Virus record (IMG/VR): IMGVR_UViG_3300037262_000052 | Location: 1-40,096 of that record | From: a virus | DNA: 40,096 nt | Reading direction: 5' to 3' (one strand) | Shown here: one piece after another, positions 29,841 through 38,300 of the stretch | Numbering within the stretch: the stretch's first letter is position 1 | How the letters are laid out: every line of letters starts with the position of its first letter | Translations under genes and position numbers: made by a program | Notes under the pieces: model-generated | Databases searched by the model: none | What the model was told of the DNA's origin: nothing | Seen by the model: the letters and a program-made list of their open reading frames with translations, nothing else

Positions 29841-31243
29841 ATCCCCTTGACGCGGACGTCCTGCGTGCGGAATCCCGGGCCGCGGCCGGACGCGGGCAGC
29901 ACCGTCACCGTCACCGCCCCGGCGACGAGGGACCGGCGCACGTCCAGCGGCAGCGCCAGGAACTCCTCCAGCGTGATGCCCCGGTAGCGGCCGAGGAGCC
30001 GGTCCTGCGCCGACGTGCCGGCCAGGGACCGCAGCTCCTCGATCCGCGCGTCGATCCGGTCGAGGCGGGCCAGCAGCAGCCGCGTGCGGCCCGCGCTCGC
30101 CTTGTAGTCCTCCAGCAGCTGCTCGGTCTCGGCGCGCTCGCCGCCCAGCGCGACCCACTCGGCCGCGTGGCCGTCGTCCGTCTCCGTCGGCGCGGGGTTG
30201 CGCGGTTCGTTCAGCAGCCCGTGGACGGCGCCCGACACGTAGGCGTCGAGCTGCGCCGCGCTGCGCACCACCTTCCCGCAGTCCGCCCTCCGGCACTGGT
30301 AGGTGGCCTTCAGCCGGCCGTGGGCCGGCTGGATCTGCACCGGCCGGCCGCACGGCCCGCAGACCGCGATCCCCGACAGCAGCCACCGCCGCGTGTTCGT
30401 CGCCCCGGCGAAGCTCCCCGACCTCGCGTCGAGGACCAGGCGGACCTGCTCCCACACGTCCCGGCCGAGGACCGGCTCCCACGCCGCCCTCGTCTCGCCG
30501 TCGGGCATCAGCCCGGCGACCCTGGGACGGGTGATCATCGCGAGCATCGACGTGTGGCTCATGACGTTCCCCGCGGTCGTCTCCCAGCCGCGGGCGGCCA
30601 GGTCGCGGCAGATCGAGCCGCGGCTCTCCCCCGCGAGGATCCGGGCGGCCACCTCGCGGATGACGTCGGCCTCGCTGACCTCCCGCCGGGTCGCGAGCTC
30701 GCACCAGTAGGCCGGCAGGTGGGTCACGCCGTCGGTCGCGAACCCGAACGCCCGGCCGCCCCGCCCGCCGCTGCGGGTGAGGCCCTGCGCCCGGCGGGTC
30801 GCGTTGTGGTCGGTGACGCGGCGGCTGATGGTGTCGGACTCGTGGCAGGCCCGGGCGACCTCCCACCGCATCATCATGCGGTGGTCGGGGTTGTCGAAGT
30901 CGTACTGGCCGGCGACGGACGCGAGGCGCAGGCGGCGGCCGTCGCGGAGGTCGAGGAGGTCTTCGAGGTCGCGCGGCTGGCGGACGATGCGGTCGCCCCA
31001 GTAGGAGACGACGGCGTCGAGCCGGCCGGCCCCGATGTCAGCGAGCATGGCGTCCCAGGCGGGGCGCTTGCGGTTCCGCTGCCATGCGGACCTGCTGTTG
31101 TCAGTGAAGACCTGGGCGACGTCCCAGCCGCGTGCGCGGGCGACGGCGCGGCACTTCTCCTCCTGCTCGTCGACTTTGGTGGTGTCGTCGAGCTCGGCGA
31201 GGCTGATGCGGCAGTAGACGGCGGCGCGGATCGGGTCGGTCAT
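29837..31243 (-). CDS. int: Large serine integrase
   Basis: The 468-residue recombinase has the resolvase catalytic domain at its N-terminus: AVYCRIS with nucleophile Ser14 and Arg12, AWDAMLADIGAGRLDAVVSYWGDRIVR and an RRLRLASV strand. A recombinase domain (about 145-270) and a zinc ribbon with C295, C298, C317 and C322 follow. The C-terminal coiled coil has a REIEELRSLAG-like stretch (seen as DRIDARIEELRSLAG). Serine integrases join attP and attB without a long homologous core. The enzyme marks this as a temperate phage. Its start lies next to a 56-bp dyad that is the best attP candidate. Confidence 0.93.
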   Translation of the reverse strand: MTDPIRAAVYCRISLAELDDTTKVDEQEEKCRAVARARGWDVAQVFTDNSRSAWQRNRKRPAWDAMLADIGAGRLDAVVSYWGDRIVRQPRDLEDLLDLRDGRRLRLASVAGQYDFDNPDHRMMMRWEVARACHESDTISRRVTDHNATRRAQGLTRSGGRGGRAFGFATDGVTHLPAYWCELATRREVSEADVIREVAARILAGESRGSICRDLAARGWETTAGNVMSHTSMLAMITRPRVAGLMPDGETRAAWEPVLGRDVWEQVRLVLDARSGSFAGATNTRRWLLSGIAVCGPCGRPVQIQPAHGRLKATYQCRRADCGKVVRSAAQLDAYVSGAVHGLLNEPRNPAPTETDDGHAAEWVALGGERAETEQLLEDYKASAGRTRLLLARLDRIDARIEELRSLAGTSAQDRLLGRYRGITLEEFLALPLDVRRSLVAGAVTVTVLPASGRGPGFRTQDVRVKGI

Positions 31244-31252
31244 GCGCCGACT

Positions 31253-31308
31253 ATATATCTCTCATCCGTGAAAGATGAGCCTTCCCATGCTCATCGGATG
31301 AGATATAT
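31253..31308. other. Candidate attP (or operator): 56-bp nested imperfect dyad
   Basis: Outer arms ATATATCTCTCATCCG (31253-31268) and CGGATGAGATATAT (31295-31308) pair over 14 bases with a two-base bulge. Inner arms GATGAGC (31274-31280) and GCTCATC (31289-31295) pair perfectly. It lies ten bases upstream of the integrase ATG and is A+T-rich. Large serine integrases commonly use an attP of about 50 bp with dyad symmetry beside their own gene. An operator for the GntR-type protein is the alternative. Confidence 0.5.
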
Positions 31309-31320
31309 GCATGACCACCG

Positions 31321-31584
31321 TCACCTGCGCTTGACGTACGTGCCCTTGCCGGGCTCAGTGTAGGCCAGCCCCTCGTCGACGAGGGCGTCGAGGACCATGC
31401 GGGCGGTGTTGCGGGCGACGCCGTACTCCTGGCGGATGCGCTCGATGGACGGCAGGATCGAGCCGGGCGCGTAGGTGCCGTCGGCGATTCCCTCGCGGAT
31501 GATGCCGAGGATCTGCCGCCATTTCGGGTCTGACGAGTCGGGATCGAATTCCATCCGCTCATGCTGCCTGACCAGGGTAATCAT
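31321..31584 (-). CDS. GntR-type winged-helix regulator, short
   Basis: The 87-residue protein is essentially one GntR-type DNA-binding domain: KWRQILGIIREGIADGTYAPGSILPSIERIRQEYGVARNTARMVLDALVDEGLAYTEPGKGTYV (about 21-83). It has no effector domain. It sits directly upstream of the integrase on the same strand and may control its expression. Small GntR proteins of this kind occur in the regulatory regions of actinobacterial integrative elements, for example the KorSA type. Confidence 0.85.
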   Translation of the reverse strand: MITLVRQHERMEFDPDSSDPKWRQILGIIREGIADGTYAPGSILPSIERIRQEYGVARNTARMVLDALVDEGLAYTEPGKGTYVKRR

Positions 31585-31603
31585 GGTCCCACCGTAGCAG
31601 TTC

Positions 31604-31615
31604 AGGGCATGCCCT
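31604..31615. promoter_or_regulatory. 12-bp perfect palindrome AGGGCATGCCCT in divergent promoter region
   Basis: It lies 20 bases upstream of the GntR-type start and 55 before the plus-strand gene at 31670. It could be the operator of the GntR-type protein. The binding protein is inferred. Confidence 0.45.
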
Positions 31616-31669
31616 AGCCTGCCTGGTCACGGTTGATGTACGCTGGCAGCCCCGAGGAGAGGAGCGGTG

Positions 31670-31888
31670 ATGTCAGGACCACGCGGCGGGACGGTGGACG
31701 GCGGCCGTGCCGAGGTCGCGGCGCAGCGGAGGCGGCTGGAGCTGGCGGTGCGGGACGGCTGGCACATCCGCTACGACGGGGCCGCCGACCAGTTCGTCGC
31801 GGCTCGCGACGAGGTCGCCGCGCACACGCTCGACGAGCTGCTGATCGAGATGCTGCGGGCGCAGCGCGCGGACCCGGACGAGCGCTAG
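31670..31888 (+). CDS. Hypothetical 72-residue protein
   Basis: The start is ATG 31670 after GAGGAGAGGAGCGG. The protein has a charged helical N-terminus (AEVAAQRRRLELAV), a strand-like WHIRYDGAADQFVAARD, and a helical end (TLDELLIEMLRAQ). A strong terminator follows, so it is expressed as a single-gene unit. Function unknown. Confidence 0.7.
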   Translation: MSGPRGGTVDGGRAEVAAQRRRLELAVRDGWHIRYDGAADQFVAARDEVAAHTLDELLIEMLRAQRADPDER

Positions 31889-31903
31889 TAGCCTGGCAGT
31901 CGG

Positions 31904-31975
31904 CCCGCGCCGGCGCCTGCCCTTTGGTCCCTGCTGACACTTGGATCATCCGGGCCCGGCGCGGGTTCTTTTTTT
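31904..31975 (+). terminator. Intrinsic terminator, 10-bp stem with long loop
   Basis: CCCGCGCCGG (31904-31913) pairs perfectly with CCGGCGCGGG (31956-31965), followed at once by TTCTTTTTTT (31966-31975). The 42-base loop is unusually long but the T-run is convincing. Confidence 0.65.
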
Positions 31976-32004
31976 GACGGATTGTGATGGAACGCTTGCG
32001 CTCT

Positions 32005-32023
32005 GATACCCCCAGAGGGTATC
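32005..32023. promoter_or_regulatory. Operator-like palindrome GATACCC-5-GGGTATC
   Basis: A perfect 7-5-7 inverted repeat lies 39 bases upstream of the small plus-strand gene. A TTGCGC box (31996-32001) with TATCGT (32020-32025) 18 bases away could form a promoter that this operator overlaps. Confidence 0.5.
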
Positions 32024-32061
32024 GTTGTTCTTGTCAGCAGGGAACAGCGAAAGGGAGCACG

Positions 32062-32202
32062 ATGACCAAGCAGCAGATCGCCGGGGCGCTGAAGATCCTC
32101 TGGGACGCGCTCACCGAGGAAGAGCGGGCGGCGGCGCTCGGGCGGATGTACACCACCCACCAGCCGCTGATCAGGGAAGCCCTCCAGATAGCCGAGGGAT
32201 AG
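32062..32202 (+). CDS. Hypothetical 46-residue helical protein
   Basis: ATG 32062 has AAAGGGAG seven bases upstream. The product begins MTKQQIAGALKILWDAL, is helical throughout and ends LIREALQIAEG. It has its own promoter/operator candidate and a strong terminator, the layout of an independently expressed lysogeny or accessory gene. No motif was recognised. Confidence 0.7.
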   Translation: MTKQQIAGALKILWDALTEEERAAALGRMYTTHQPLIREALQIAEG

Positions 32203-32208
32203 GGCGCA

Positions 32209-32238
32209 GGCCCCCGGGAAACCGGGGGCCTTCCTTTT
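32209..32238 (+). terminator. Intrinsic terminator
   Basis: GGCCCCCGG (32209-32217), loop GAAA, CCGGGGGCC (32222-32230), then TTCCTTTT. It is a perfect 9-bp stem with a GNRA-type tetraloop. Confidence 0.85.
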
Positions 32239-32240
32239 GG

Positions 32241-32537
32241 GCTCCGTTGTTATCAACAGCAAGAAGTTATCCGGACCCAGGTCAGGGTGAGTACACCAGT
32301 CGGTCGCGCATGGTCGACTACCCCGGACATGTGCCGTCGCCAGCCGATAGGCTTGGTGCAGTGGGAAGTTCTGCAGGCCTCCTGCAAGGCGCGACGGAAG
32401 AACGCCGGGTGCAGTGCCCGGCCTCGGGTCTACCGAGTAGCAGCAGCATGTATGCAGCCCCGCGCCGCCCGCACTCGCGCCGCCCGCCCCGGAGGTTCCC
32501 GCTGTCCCCTGCCTGCCCGCCTGACCTGAGGTCGCAG
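32241..32537. other. 297-bp intergenic stretch without a convincing gene
   Basis: It contains a GTTG-TTAT-CAAC palindrome near 32247, a GATAGGCT box (about 32345) that resembles an actinobacterial -10, and short reading frames with no ribosome site. It lies between the convergent lysis cassette and the plus-strand accessory genes. It could hold a packaging or regulatory site, but nothing is decisive. Confidence 0.35.
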
Positions 32538-32768
32538 ATGCTCACGATCACGGCCGCCGTTCTTGAACTCGGCCAGCGTGTGGCGGCCGGGGACCTGAAG
32601 GCGGCGGCGGAGGTCGAGGCGATGGCGGCGCTGGTGCTAGGACCACCTGCCATCGCGAACGAACCCATGGGCTCCGCATCCGCCGATCGCCCGGTCGCAG
32701 TGCAGCGACGGGCTCAGGGTCAGCGGCTCCCGCTGGACGATAGTCCACGTCGCGCCGTCCTTCGGTGA
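32538..32768 (+). CDS. Doubtful small gene, partly antisense to 32637-32882
   Basis: ATG 32538 has TGAGGT seven bases upstream. The first ~40 residues (MLTITAAVLELGQRVAAGDLKAAAEVEAM) look like a real helical protein. The remaining part runs antisense over the 3' half of a better-supported minus-strand gene and has shadow-like composition. It may be a fragment of a longer gene cut by rearrangement. Confidence 0.3.
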   Translation: MLTITAAVLELGQRVAAGDLKAAAEVEAMAALVLGPPAIANEPMGSASADRPVAVQRRAQGQRLPLDDSPRRAVLR

Positions 32769-32882
32769 GACCTGATGCCGGGGCCGCCAGTAGCCCGGCA
32801 GCGCGTCGTGCTCCCACAGGACGCCGCCGCCCTCGAGGAGCTGCACCTGATGCCCGCTCCCGACGTCGATCCAGAGACTCAC
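32637..32882 (-). CDS. Conserved small protein after lysin
   Basis: The start is GTG 32882, five bases past the lysin stop. The 81-residue protein reads QLLEGGGVLWEHDALPGYW, then SPKDGATWTIVQREPLTLSPSLHC and CGAHGFVRDGRW. The L-S-P-S-L-x-C...CGxHGFxRDGxW phrase recurs in small actinophage proteins, usually one or more residues longer at the end. Cys/His could bind a metal. Function unknown. Confidence 0.75.
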   Translation of the reverse strand: MSLWIDVGSGHQVQLLEGGGVLWEHDALPGYWRPRHQVSPKDGATWTIVQREPLTLSPSLHCDRAIGGCGAHGFVRDGRWS

Positions 32883-32886
32883 CGGA

Positions 32887-33582
32887 CTAGCCCTGCGCCA
32901 CGTAGACGGCGAGCCTGGCCGCGTTCGCGATGATCGCGCTCAGCGCCGCCGTCGCCTCCTCCCTGCTCACCAGCGCCGGCCTGGGCGCGGCCGGCGCCGG
33001 GATGGCGAGCCTGGCCAGCTCGGCCGAGGTGCCGTAGAAGGTGTCCAGGTCCGTCCCCCGCTGGCCTGTCTGCTCGAAGCTCACCAGGCGCCACGGGCCG
33101 ATCGGCGACGGCAGCGTGACGCGGCTCGGGTTGGCGATGAACGCCGGGCACGAGCCCAGCGACGCCACGCAGCCCGTCTCCGCGAAGTCCTGGTCGCAGT
33201 ACGCCACCGGCCACGCCCCCAGCGACATGCGCAGGACCGTGGCGAAGTCGCTCGCGCAGCCGCTGATCTCGCTGACGGTGCAGCCGTCGGCGTCCTCCAC
33301 GTCGACCATCACCAGGTCGCCCGCGGCCAGCCCGGCCGCCCTCGCCAGCCTGAGGAAGTAGTCGGCCTGCTCCGCGCCGGACAGCGACGGCAGCAGGAAG
33401 TGGTACGCCATCCGGACGACGCCGATGCCCTTGGCCCCGGCCATGTTCCGGGCCGCGTCAGGGTCGGCGAAGTCCAGGCCCTGGCTGACCTTGACCCCCG
33501 CGAACTGGATCCTGCCGCGCCAGGTCTCCCAGTCGACCGTCCCGTTGTTGTTGCTGACGTCGATGCCGGCCAGTGTGCTCAT
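32887..33582 (-). CDS. GH25 lysozyme (endolysin)
   Basis: The 231-residue protein is a family 25 muramidase: AGIDVSNNNGTVDW at the N-terminus, KVSQGLDFADPDAARN, a YHFLLPSLSG strand, the catalytic MVDVEDADGC and a late WRLVSFEQTG. The Asp-x-Glu pair in DVED is the expected catalytic site. The catalytic domain ends near residue 195, and only a short helical tail follows, so there is no known wall-binding module. It cuts the glycan strands of peptidoglycan at host lysis and follows two membrane proteins that could let it through. Confidence 0.92.
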   Translation of the reverse strand: MSTLAGIDVSNNNGTVDWETWRGRIQFAGVKVSQGLDFADPDAARNMAGAKGIGVVRMAYHFLLPSLSGAEQADYFLRLARAAGLAAGDLVMVDVEDADGCTVSEISGCASDFATVLRMSLGAWPVAYCDQDFAETGCVASLGSCPAFIANPSRVTLPSPIGPWRLVSFEQTGQRGTDLDTFYGTSAELARLAIPAPAAPRPALVSREEATAALSAIIANAARLAVYVAQG

Positions 33583-33613
33583 TGCCTAGTCTCCCTAGAT
33601 ATTTCGATTGGCG

Positions 33614-33982
33614 TCACGGCGCGCACCCGAGCGAGCGGCCGAGGCGGACGAACCGCGCGTACTGCTCGTAGTCCGTCTCCCGGCTCGGGTTGGCCGCCGG
33701 GTCGGCCGGGCGCGGCACCGGCACGATCCCGCTGATCACCTCGCAGAACTTCCGGTTGCTGGAATTCACGTAGCTCACCGTGAACAGGATCGACGCCGCC
33801 GACAGCGCCACCGTGATCGCGAGCAGGAACACGACCGCGCGGCGCGTGCCCCGGGTCATCCCCTCGCCCCGCTGCCCGCGGTCCCCCTTGTCGCCCCGGG
33901 TGCCCTGCTCGCCCTTCGGGCCGCGCGCCAGGTACTCCATCGCCTCCATGGCCTTCTGCGGGTCACCCTTCTCCATCGCCAT
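33614..33982 (-). CDS. Membrane protein with collagen-like repeat, lysis cassette
   Basis: The start is ATG 33982, inside the end of the holin-like gene. The 122-residue protein has an amphipathic N-terminus, seven Gly-X-Y triplets (from about residue 21, GPKGEQGTRGDKGDRG...), one membrane segment (about 48-70, VVFLLAITVALSAASILFTVSYV) and an outer domain with two Cys. A collagen-like stretch in a phage lysis-cassette membrane protein suggests trimer formation. It may be a second holin, an antiholin or a spanin-like factor. Confidence 0.7.
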   Translation of the reverse strand: MAMEKGDPQKAMEAMEYLARGPKGEQGTRGDKGDRGQRGEGMTRGTRRAVVFLLAITVALSAASILFTVSYVNSSNRKFCEVISGIVPVPRPADPAANPSRETDYEQYARFVRLGRSLGCAP

Positions 33983-34265
33983 CAGTGCCCTCCCCCGCTG
34001 ACGGCGGCGGCGAGGGCGCAGACGGCGATGACGACGCCGAAGGCGCAGGCCCCGAGGACGAGCCGGGGCCACCACGGGGCGCAGAGGGGCCAGAGAGCAC
34101 GTTGTGCGCGTGCTCCCCGATCGCCGGGACGAGCAGCGCCAGGCCCGCCACGATCAGCGTCTGCGACGGGTCGCGGGCCACGGACTGGCTCACGATCAGC
34201 CACAGCCCCGTGCCCGTGAGCAGGATGTCCCTTGCGAGCTGCCAGGCTGTCTGCAGCCACTTCAC
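33963..34265 (-). CDS. Probable holin
   Basis: It starts at GTG 34265. The 100-residue protein has two hydrophobic segments (about 12-26 and 36-52, with ILLTGTGLWLIVSQS and TLIVAGLALLVPAIG) and a long Ser/Pro/Gly-rich, end-acidic tail. Size, segments and position before a lysin gene fit class II holins. The C-terminal low-complexity tail is longer than usual. A possible 10-codon leader frame (GTG 34292 region) overlaps its ribosome site. Confidence 0.72.
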   Translation of the reverse strand: MKWLQTAWQLARDILLTGTGLWLIVSQSVARDPSQTLIVAGLALLVPAIGEHAHNVLSGPSAPRGGPGSSSGPAPSASSSPSAPSPPPSAGEGTDGDGEG

Positions 34266-34290
34266 TTCGCCTCATCTCTGATGTAGGTCG

Positions 34291-34830
34291 TCACGGGCCG
34301 AGGCTCTCGAGCACCAGCTGCCAGTAGCACGTCGCCGTGCTCAGGCTGCTGCCGCTGTTCTGGTAGGCGTAGACCTCCAGGTAGTCGCCGAGGTACAGGT
34401 ACCGGCTGAGCCCCCCGAGCGACAGGTGCGCGACGAGGGCCGCCGCAGGGTCGGCGGCGACGTACCCGAACTGGGTGATGTTCCCGGCGCCGCCGGGGTT
34501 GCCGCTGCCGGTGGTGATCTGGAAGTAGGCGTAGCGGCGGCCGGTGCCGTTGCTCGCGAACGCGACCTCGCAGTTCAGGTCGTAGTAGCCGGGGGTCTGC
34601 GCCGTGTACCGGGTCGGGTTCACCGAGTTGGAGTGGCCGCCGTCGCGGTCGGTGCCCGTCGTCCAGGTCAGCGCCGTCGTCGTCGCCGTGGTCAGCGTCT
34701 GGCTGCCGGTCAGGGTGGCGAACGCGGGGATCGCGTAGACGAACGACACGCACGCGGCGAGCTGGTTCAGGGTCGCGATGCTCGGCGTCTGGCCGGTCGT
34801 GATCGTCGGCACCGTCGGGATCGTCGCCAT
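34291..34830 (-). CDS. C1q/TNF-like receptor-binding domain protein, paralogue C
   Basis: The start is ATG 34830, overlapping the previous stop as TGATG. The 179-residue protein has a short helical base (about 1-40), then a jelly-roll-like domain: TLTTATTTALTWTTG, TRYTAQTPGYYDLNCEVAF, then RYAYFQITTGSGN and YLYLGDYLEVYAYQNSG. It is clearly paralogous to the gene before it and to the C-terminus of the 1337-residue protein. Domains of this fold form trimeric tips that bind host surface sugars or proteins. Confidence 0.8.
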   Translation of the reverse strand: MATIPTVPTITTGQTPSIATLNQLAACVSFVYAIPAFATLTGSQTLTTATTTALTWTTGTDRDGGHSNSVNPTRYTAQTPGYYDLNCEVAFASNGTGRRYAYFQITTGSGNPGGAGNITQFGYVAADPAAALVAHLSLGGLSRYLYLGDYLEVYAYQNSGSSLSTATCYWQLVLESLGP

Positions 34831-35372
34831 CAGCCGCTCGCCATCGTCACGCTGAGGTTGCTCGGGGTCGTCGTCGCCAGGTTCCCGCCCGACGACTGGT
34901 AGGCCAGCACCTGGGCGTAGTCGCCGTCGTACATGTACGGGGTCAGCGACTTCGACGACGCGCACGTCGCCGCCCCGGACACGGCGGCGATCCCGGCCCG
35001 GCCGAACTGGGTCGTCACCCCGGGCCCCGCCGGGTTGCCGGACCCGGTGGTGACCTGGAACACGATGACGCGGGCGCCGGTGGCGTTGCTCGCGAACTGG
35101 ACGTTGGCGGCCAGCAGGTAGTAGCCGGGGGTCTGCGCCGTGTACCGGGTGTCGGATCCGGAGGCCCACCCGGAGTCCCGGTCGGTGATCCTGGTGTCCC
35201 AGGTGACCGCGGTGAGGGTCGCCGTGGTGAGCGTCTGGGCGGTCTGCTGCTCCAGCAGGGTCAGGGGCTTCCCCGACATCAGCCAGGTGATCGCGGTGCA
35301 CAGCTCGGCGAGCTGCGCGCCCTGCGCCGCGTAGCCGGCGGGGAACGTCGGGATCGTCGGTATGGTCCCCAT
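34830..35372 (-). CDS. C1q/TNF-like receptor-binding domain protein, paralogue B
   Basis: The 180-residue protein starts at ATG 35372 just after the large minor tail gene. Its N-terminus (MGTIPTIPTFPAG) matches the neighbour's MATIPTVPTITTG. The domain has TLTTATLTAVTWDTR, TRYTAQTPGYYLLAANVQF, VIVFQVTTGSGNP and YMYDGDYAQVLAYQSSGG. The last phrase recurs almost unchanged in the C-terminus of the large protein, so the three arose by duplication. Confidence 0.8.
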   Translation of the reverse strand: MGTIPTIPTFPAGYAAQGAQLAELCTAITWLMSGKPLTLLEQQTAQTLTTATLTAVTWDTRITDRDSGWASGSDTRYTAQTPGYYLLAANVQFASNATGARVIVFQVTTGSGNPAGPGVTTQFGRAGIAAVSGAATCASSKSLTPYMYDGDYAQVLAYQSSGGNLATTTPSNLSVTMASG

Positions 35373-35381
35373 GATCCCTCC

Positions 35382-38300
35382 CTAGGTGCCCATGAACAGG
35401 ATCGAGAAGCAGGAGCCGCCGCCGGAGATCGACGTCGTCAGCGCCCCGCCGGACGACTGGTAGGCGGTGACCTTCAGCTGGTCGCCGACAGAGCAGGTCA
35501 CCTCGACGGAGCCGGTCAGCCCCGTGGTGACCGTGGACCCGGCGGTGGCGACGGCCTCGCCGCCGGCGATCGCGCCGCCGTTCTGCTGGAAGACCAGCGA
35601 CCGGTCGCCGGTCGCGTTCGGGGTGAACTGCACGCAGGCGGCCAGCAGGTACACCCCGGCGACCTGCACGGTGTACCAGGCGTTCCCGGTCTGCAGCGTC
35701 CACCCGACGGCCGTGTCGAGGTACAGGGTGTCCCAGATGATGTCGGCGGCCGTCGCGTTCGCCAGCGACTGCCCGTTGGCGATCTGGACGGCGAGGGCGC
35801 ACGGCGGGGTGACCTGCTGCTGCACGTTGAACCAGAGGCCGCGCAGGTCCTCGGCGCCGACGTTCCCCGTCAGGTTCATCGTGCCGCTGAACGCCGGCAC
35901 GGCGTACGGAGGCCCGACGTAGCCGGCGGGGCCGCCGTCGGAGCCGCGGCCGACCACCGCGGTGGAGTCCAGGACCCCCATCGCGCTGTCGCCGGCGATC
36001 CACGCCGCCGACCGCATCGACGGGGAGGTGTTGAACGTGACCGTGTCCTCGGCGCCCTCGGAGGTGATCGTGAACGTCTCGGCGACGCCCTCGATCATGA
36101 GCCAGTTCGGCCGCACGCCGCCGGGGGCCTGCGACGGCAGCCCGGCCAGGTTGATCATCGTGCCGATCTCGGCGCCGTAGACCGCGGCCTTGGACAGGCC
36201 GTCGCCGGGGGCGGTCAGCAGGTCGACCGTGACCTTCGGGGAGCGGGGGCCCGGCTGGCAGTTGACGCCGACGTTCCAGCTGGCGGCGTCGGCGATCACG
36301 TCGGAGCCGCGGGCGGGCGCGACGACGCCGGTGTTCGGCAGCGAGTAGTACGGGCCCGACACCGGCGACTGGGGGGTGCCGTTGGGGTAGGTGCCGTAGT
36401 CGGCGACCGACGCCGCGTTGAGGGCGCGGACCCCGGCGGCGATCAGCGGGGTCGACACGGTCGAGTCGTTCTGGAGGAACTGGTCGGTCGCGGACGGCAG
36501 GAAGTCCGGCTCGTACTGCCCCGCCGCCAGCGCCAGGTACGTCGCCGTCGAGGCCTGCGCGGCGTAGCGGGCGGTGCGGTCCTGGTAGGCGAGCTGCCCG
36601 GCCGCGTTCTCATAGAGGACGCCGCCGTCGGCCTGCTCGTACGCCTGGAGGGCCGCCAGCGGGGTCTGCCCGCTCAGGGTGTAGGTGTCGACGCGGCTGA
36701 CGCCCGCGGTGGGGAAGGCCGTGAACTGCGAGGGGATCCCGGCGTAGCGGGCGGCGTTCCCGATCATCTGGTAGGTCCAGTCGTCGGCGTAGGCGTTCCA
36801 CCCGGCGAGCCAGTGGTCGGCCAGCCGGGCCGAGGTGAGGACGGCGGGGTAGACGGCGGCGCAGTTGAGTGATCCCTGCCAGCCCTGGTTGCCGCCGAGC
36901 GGGCCGCCGACCGTCAGGTAGGTGAACTCCATGCCGTTCGGGATGGAGACGCTCCCGACCGCCTGCATGGTGTCGCCCTCGTTGTACCAGAGGGTCGCGG
37001 TGCCGCCGGACACGGTGACGGCGAACATGCCCGGCTGGTAGACGGGGAACCCGCTGTAGGCGTTGCTCAGGGTGGCGGTCGCGTACACCGGGGCGGCCGA
37101 GTACTGGTTCGAGGTCCAGGCCAGCTGGAGCGCGGGGACGACGGACGGGCTGCCGCCTGTGATGCCGATCGAGATCATCTGGCCGGTGCGCGGGTTGCCG
37201 AGGGTGATCGCGAACCACGTCGCGCTCTCGGCGTTGAACGCGTAGTCGACGCCCGAGCTCCAGATCTCGAACGTGAACCCGGCCGTCGTGGTGACAGGCT
37301 GGGGGAGCCATCCCTCGAGCTGGACGTCGTTCTGGTCGGCGGCGGCGGCGCCGGTGTTGCGCGGGGTGAGCAGCAGGCTGGTGACGGGGCTGCTGCCGTT
37401 GAGGCTGCCGGCCTCGACGATCGCGGTGCCGGTCCCGAACGCGAGCGCCCCGCCGCTGCCGTAGGCGCGCTGGATGAGGGGGGCGGCGCCGTTGCCGGAG
37501 GAGTCGGACGCGGTCGCGGACCCGGACGGGTCGGCGAGGGTGTAGAGGCACATCGGGGCGTCGAGGAGGATCTCCTGCTCCAGCATGGTGCGGAGCTCGG
37601 GGAGGCGGCCGACGTTCGCGAGGAGGCCGGAGGCGCCGGCCTGGACGAGGGACTCCAGCGCGGGGCCGCCTTCCCACTGGACGGGGAGGTCGGTGAGGCG
37701 CATGTCGGCGCGGGTGTGCCATGCCCCGGTCTCGTCGGGCCGGTTGACCTGCAGCCGCCGGCCCAGCAGCACGTTCGGGTACCACGGCGACGCCGTGCTG
37801 CCGACTGAGAACCAGCCGAGGGTGTTGTCGACGGTGAGGGTCGTCTTGCCGGCCTGCGACTCGGACACCTCGTCGTCGCGGCCCCGGGTGAGGGTGACGC
37901 CCTTGTCGGCGCGGACCCACGGGGTGATGTCGGCCCAGACGGGGGTGGCGGCGCCGGGCTGGGTGTACCAGGCGGCGAGGAACTGGGCGAGGGCGGCGGC
38001 GCAGTAGGCGAGGTCGAAGAACGCGGTCTCCCCGGCGCCGAGCCCGGAGGCGGTGACGGTGACCCGGACGTAGGCGGTTCCCGCGGGGCTGGGCGCGCTC
38101 GCGACGACGGGCGCGAACGCGCCCTGGGCGAGGGCGACGGAGGCCCCCGTCACGGTGCCGAGGCTGGTCAGGGACGAGTTGTAGAAGGTCAGGGCGATCG
38201 TCCCGGTGCGGCCGGAGGCGGTGGCGTACAGGTAGCCGCTGGCGATGTAGCCGGCCGACGGCATGGCGCGCAGGTAGGGGGAGACGGCGGTGACCGACCC

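Noticed and set aside
32241-32280. DnaA-box-like TTATCAACA and TTATCC sequences as a replication origin
   Set aside because: Only imperfect matches, no cluster and no replication gene nearby; the repeats inside the replication gene are a better candidate.
32318-32668. 116-codon minus-strand frame in the gap after the lysin gene
   Set aside because: Shadow-like composition, no ribosome site, and partial overlap with the better-supported 32637-32882 gene.
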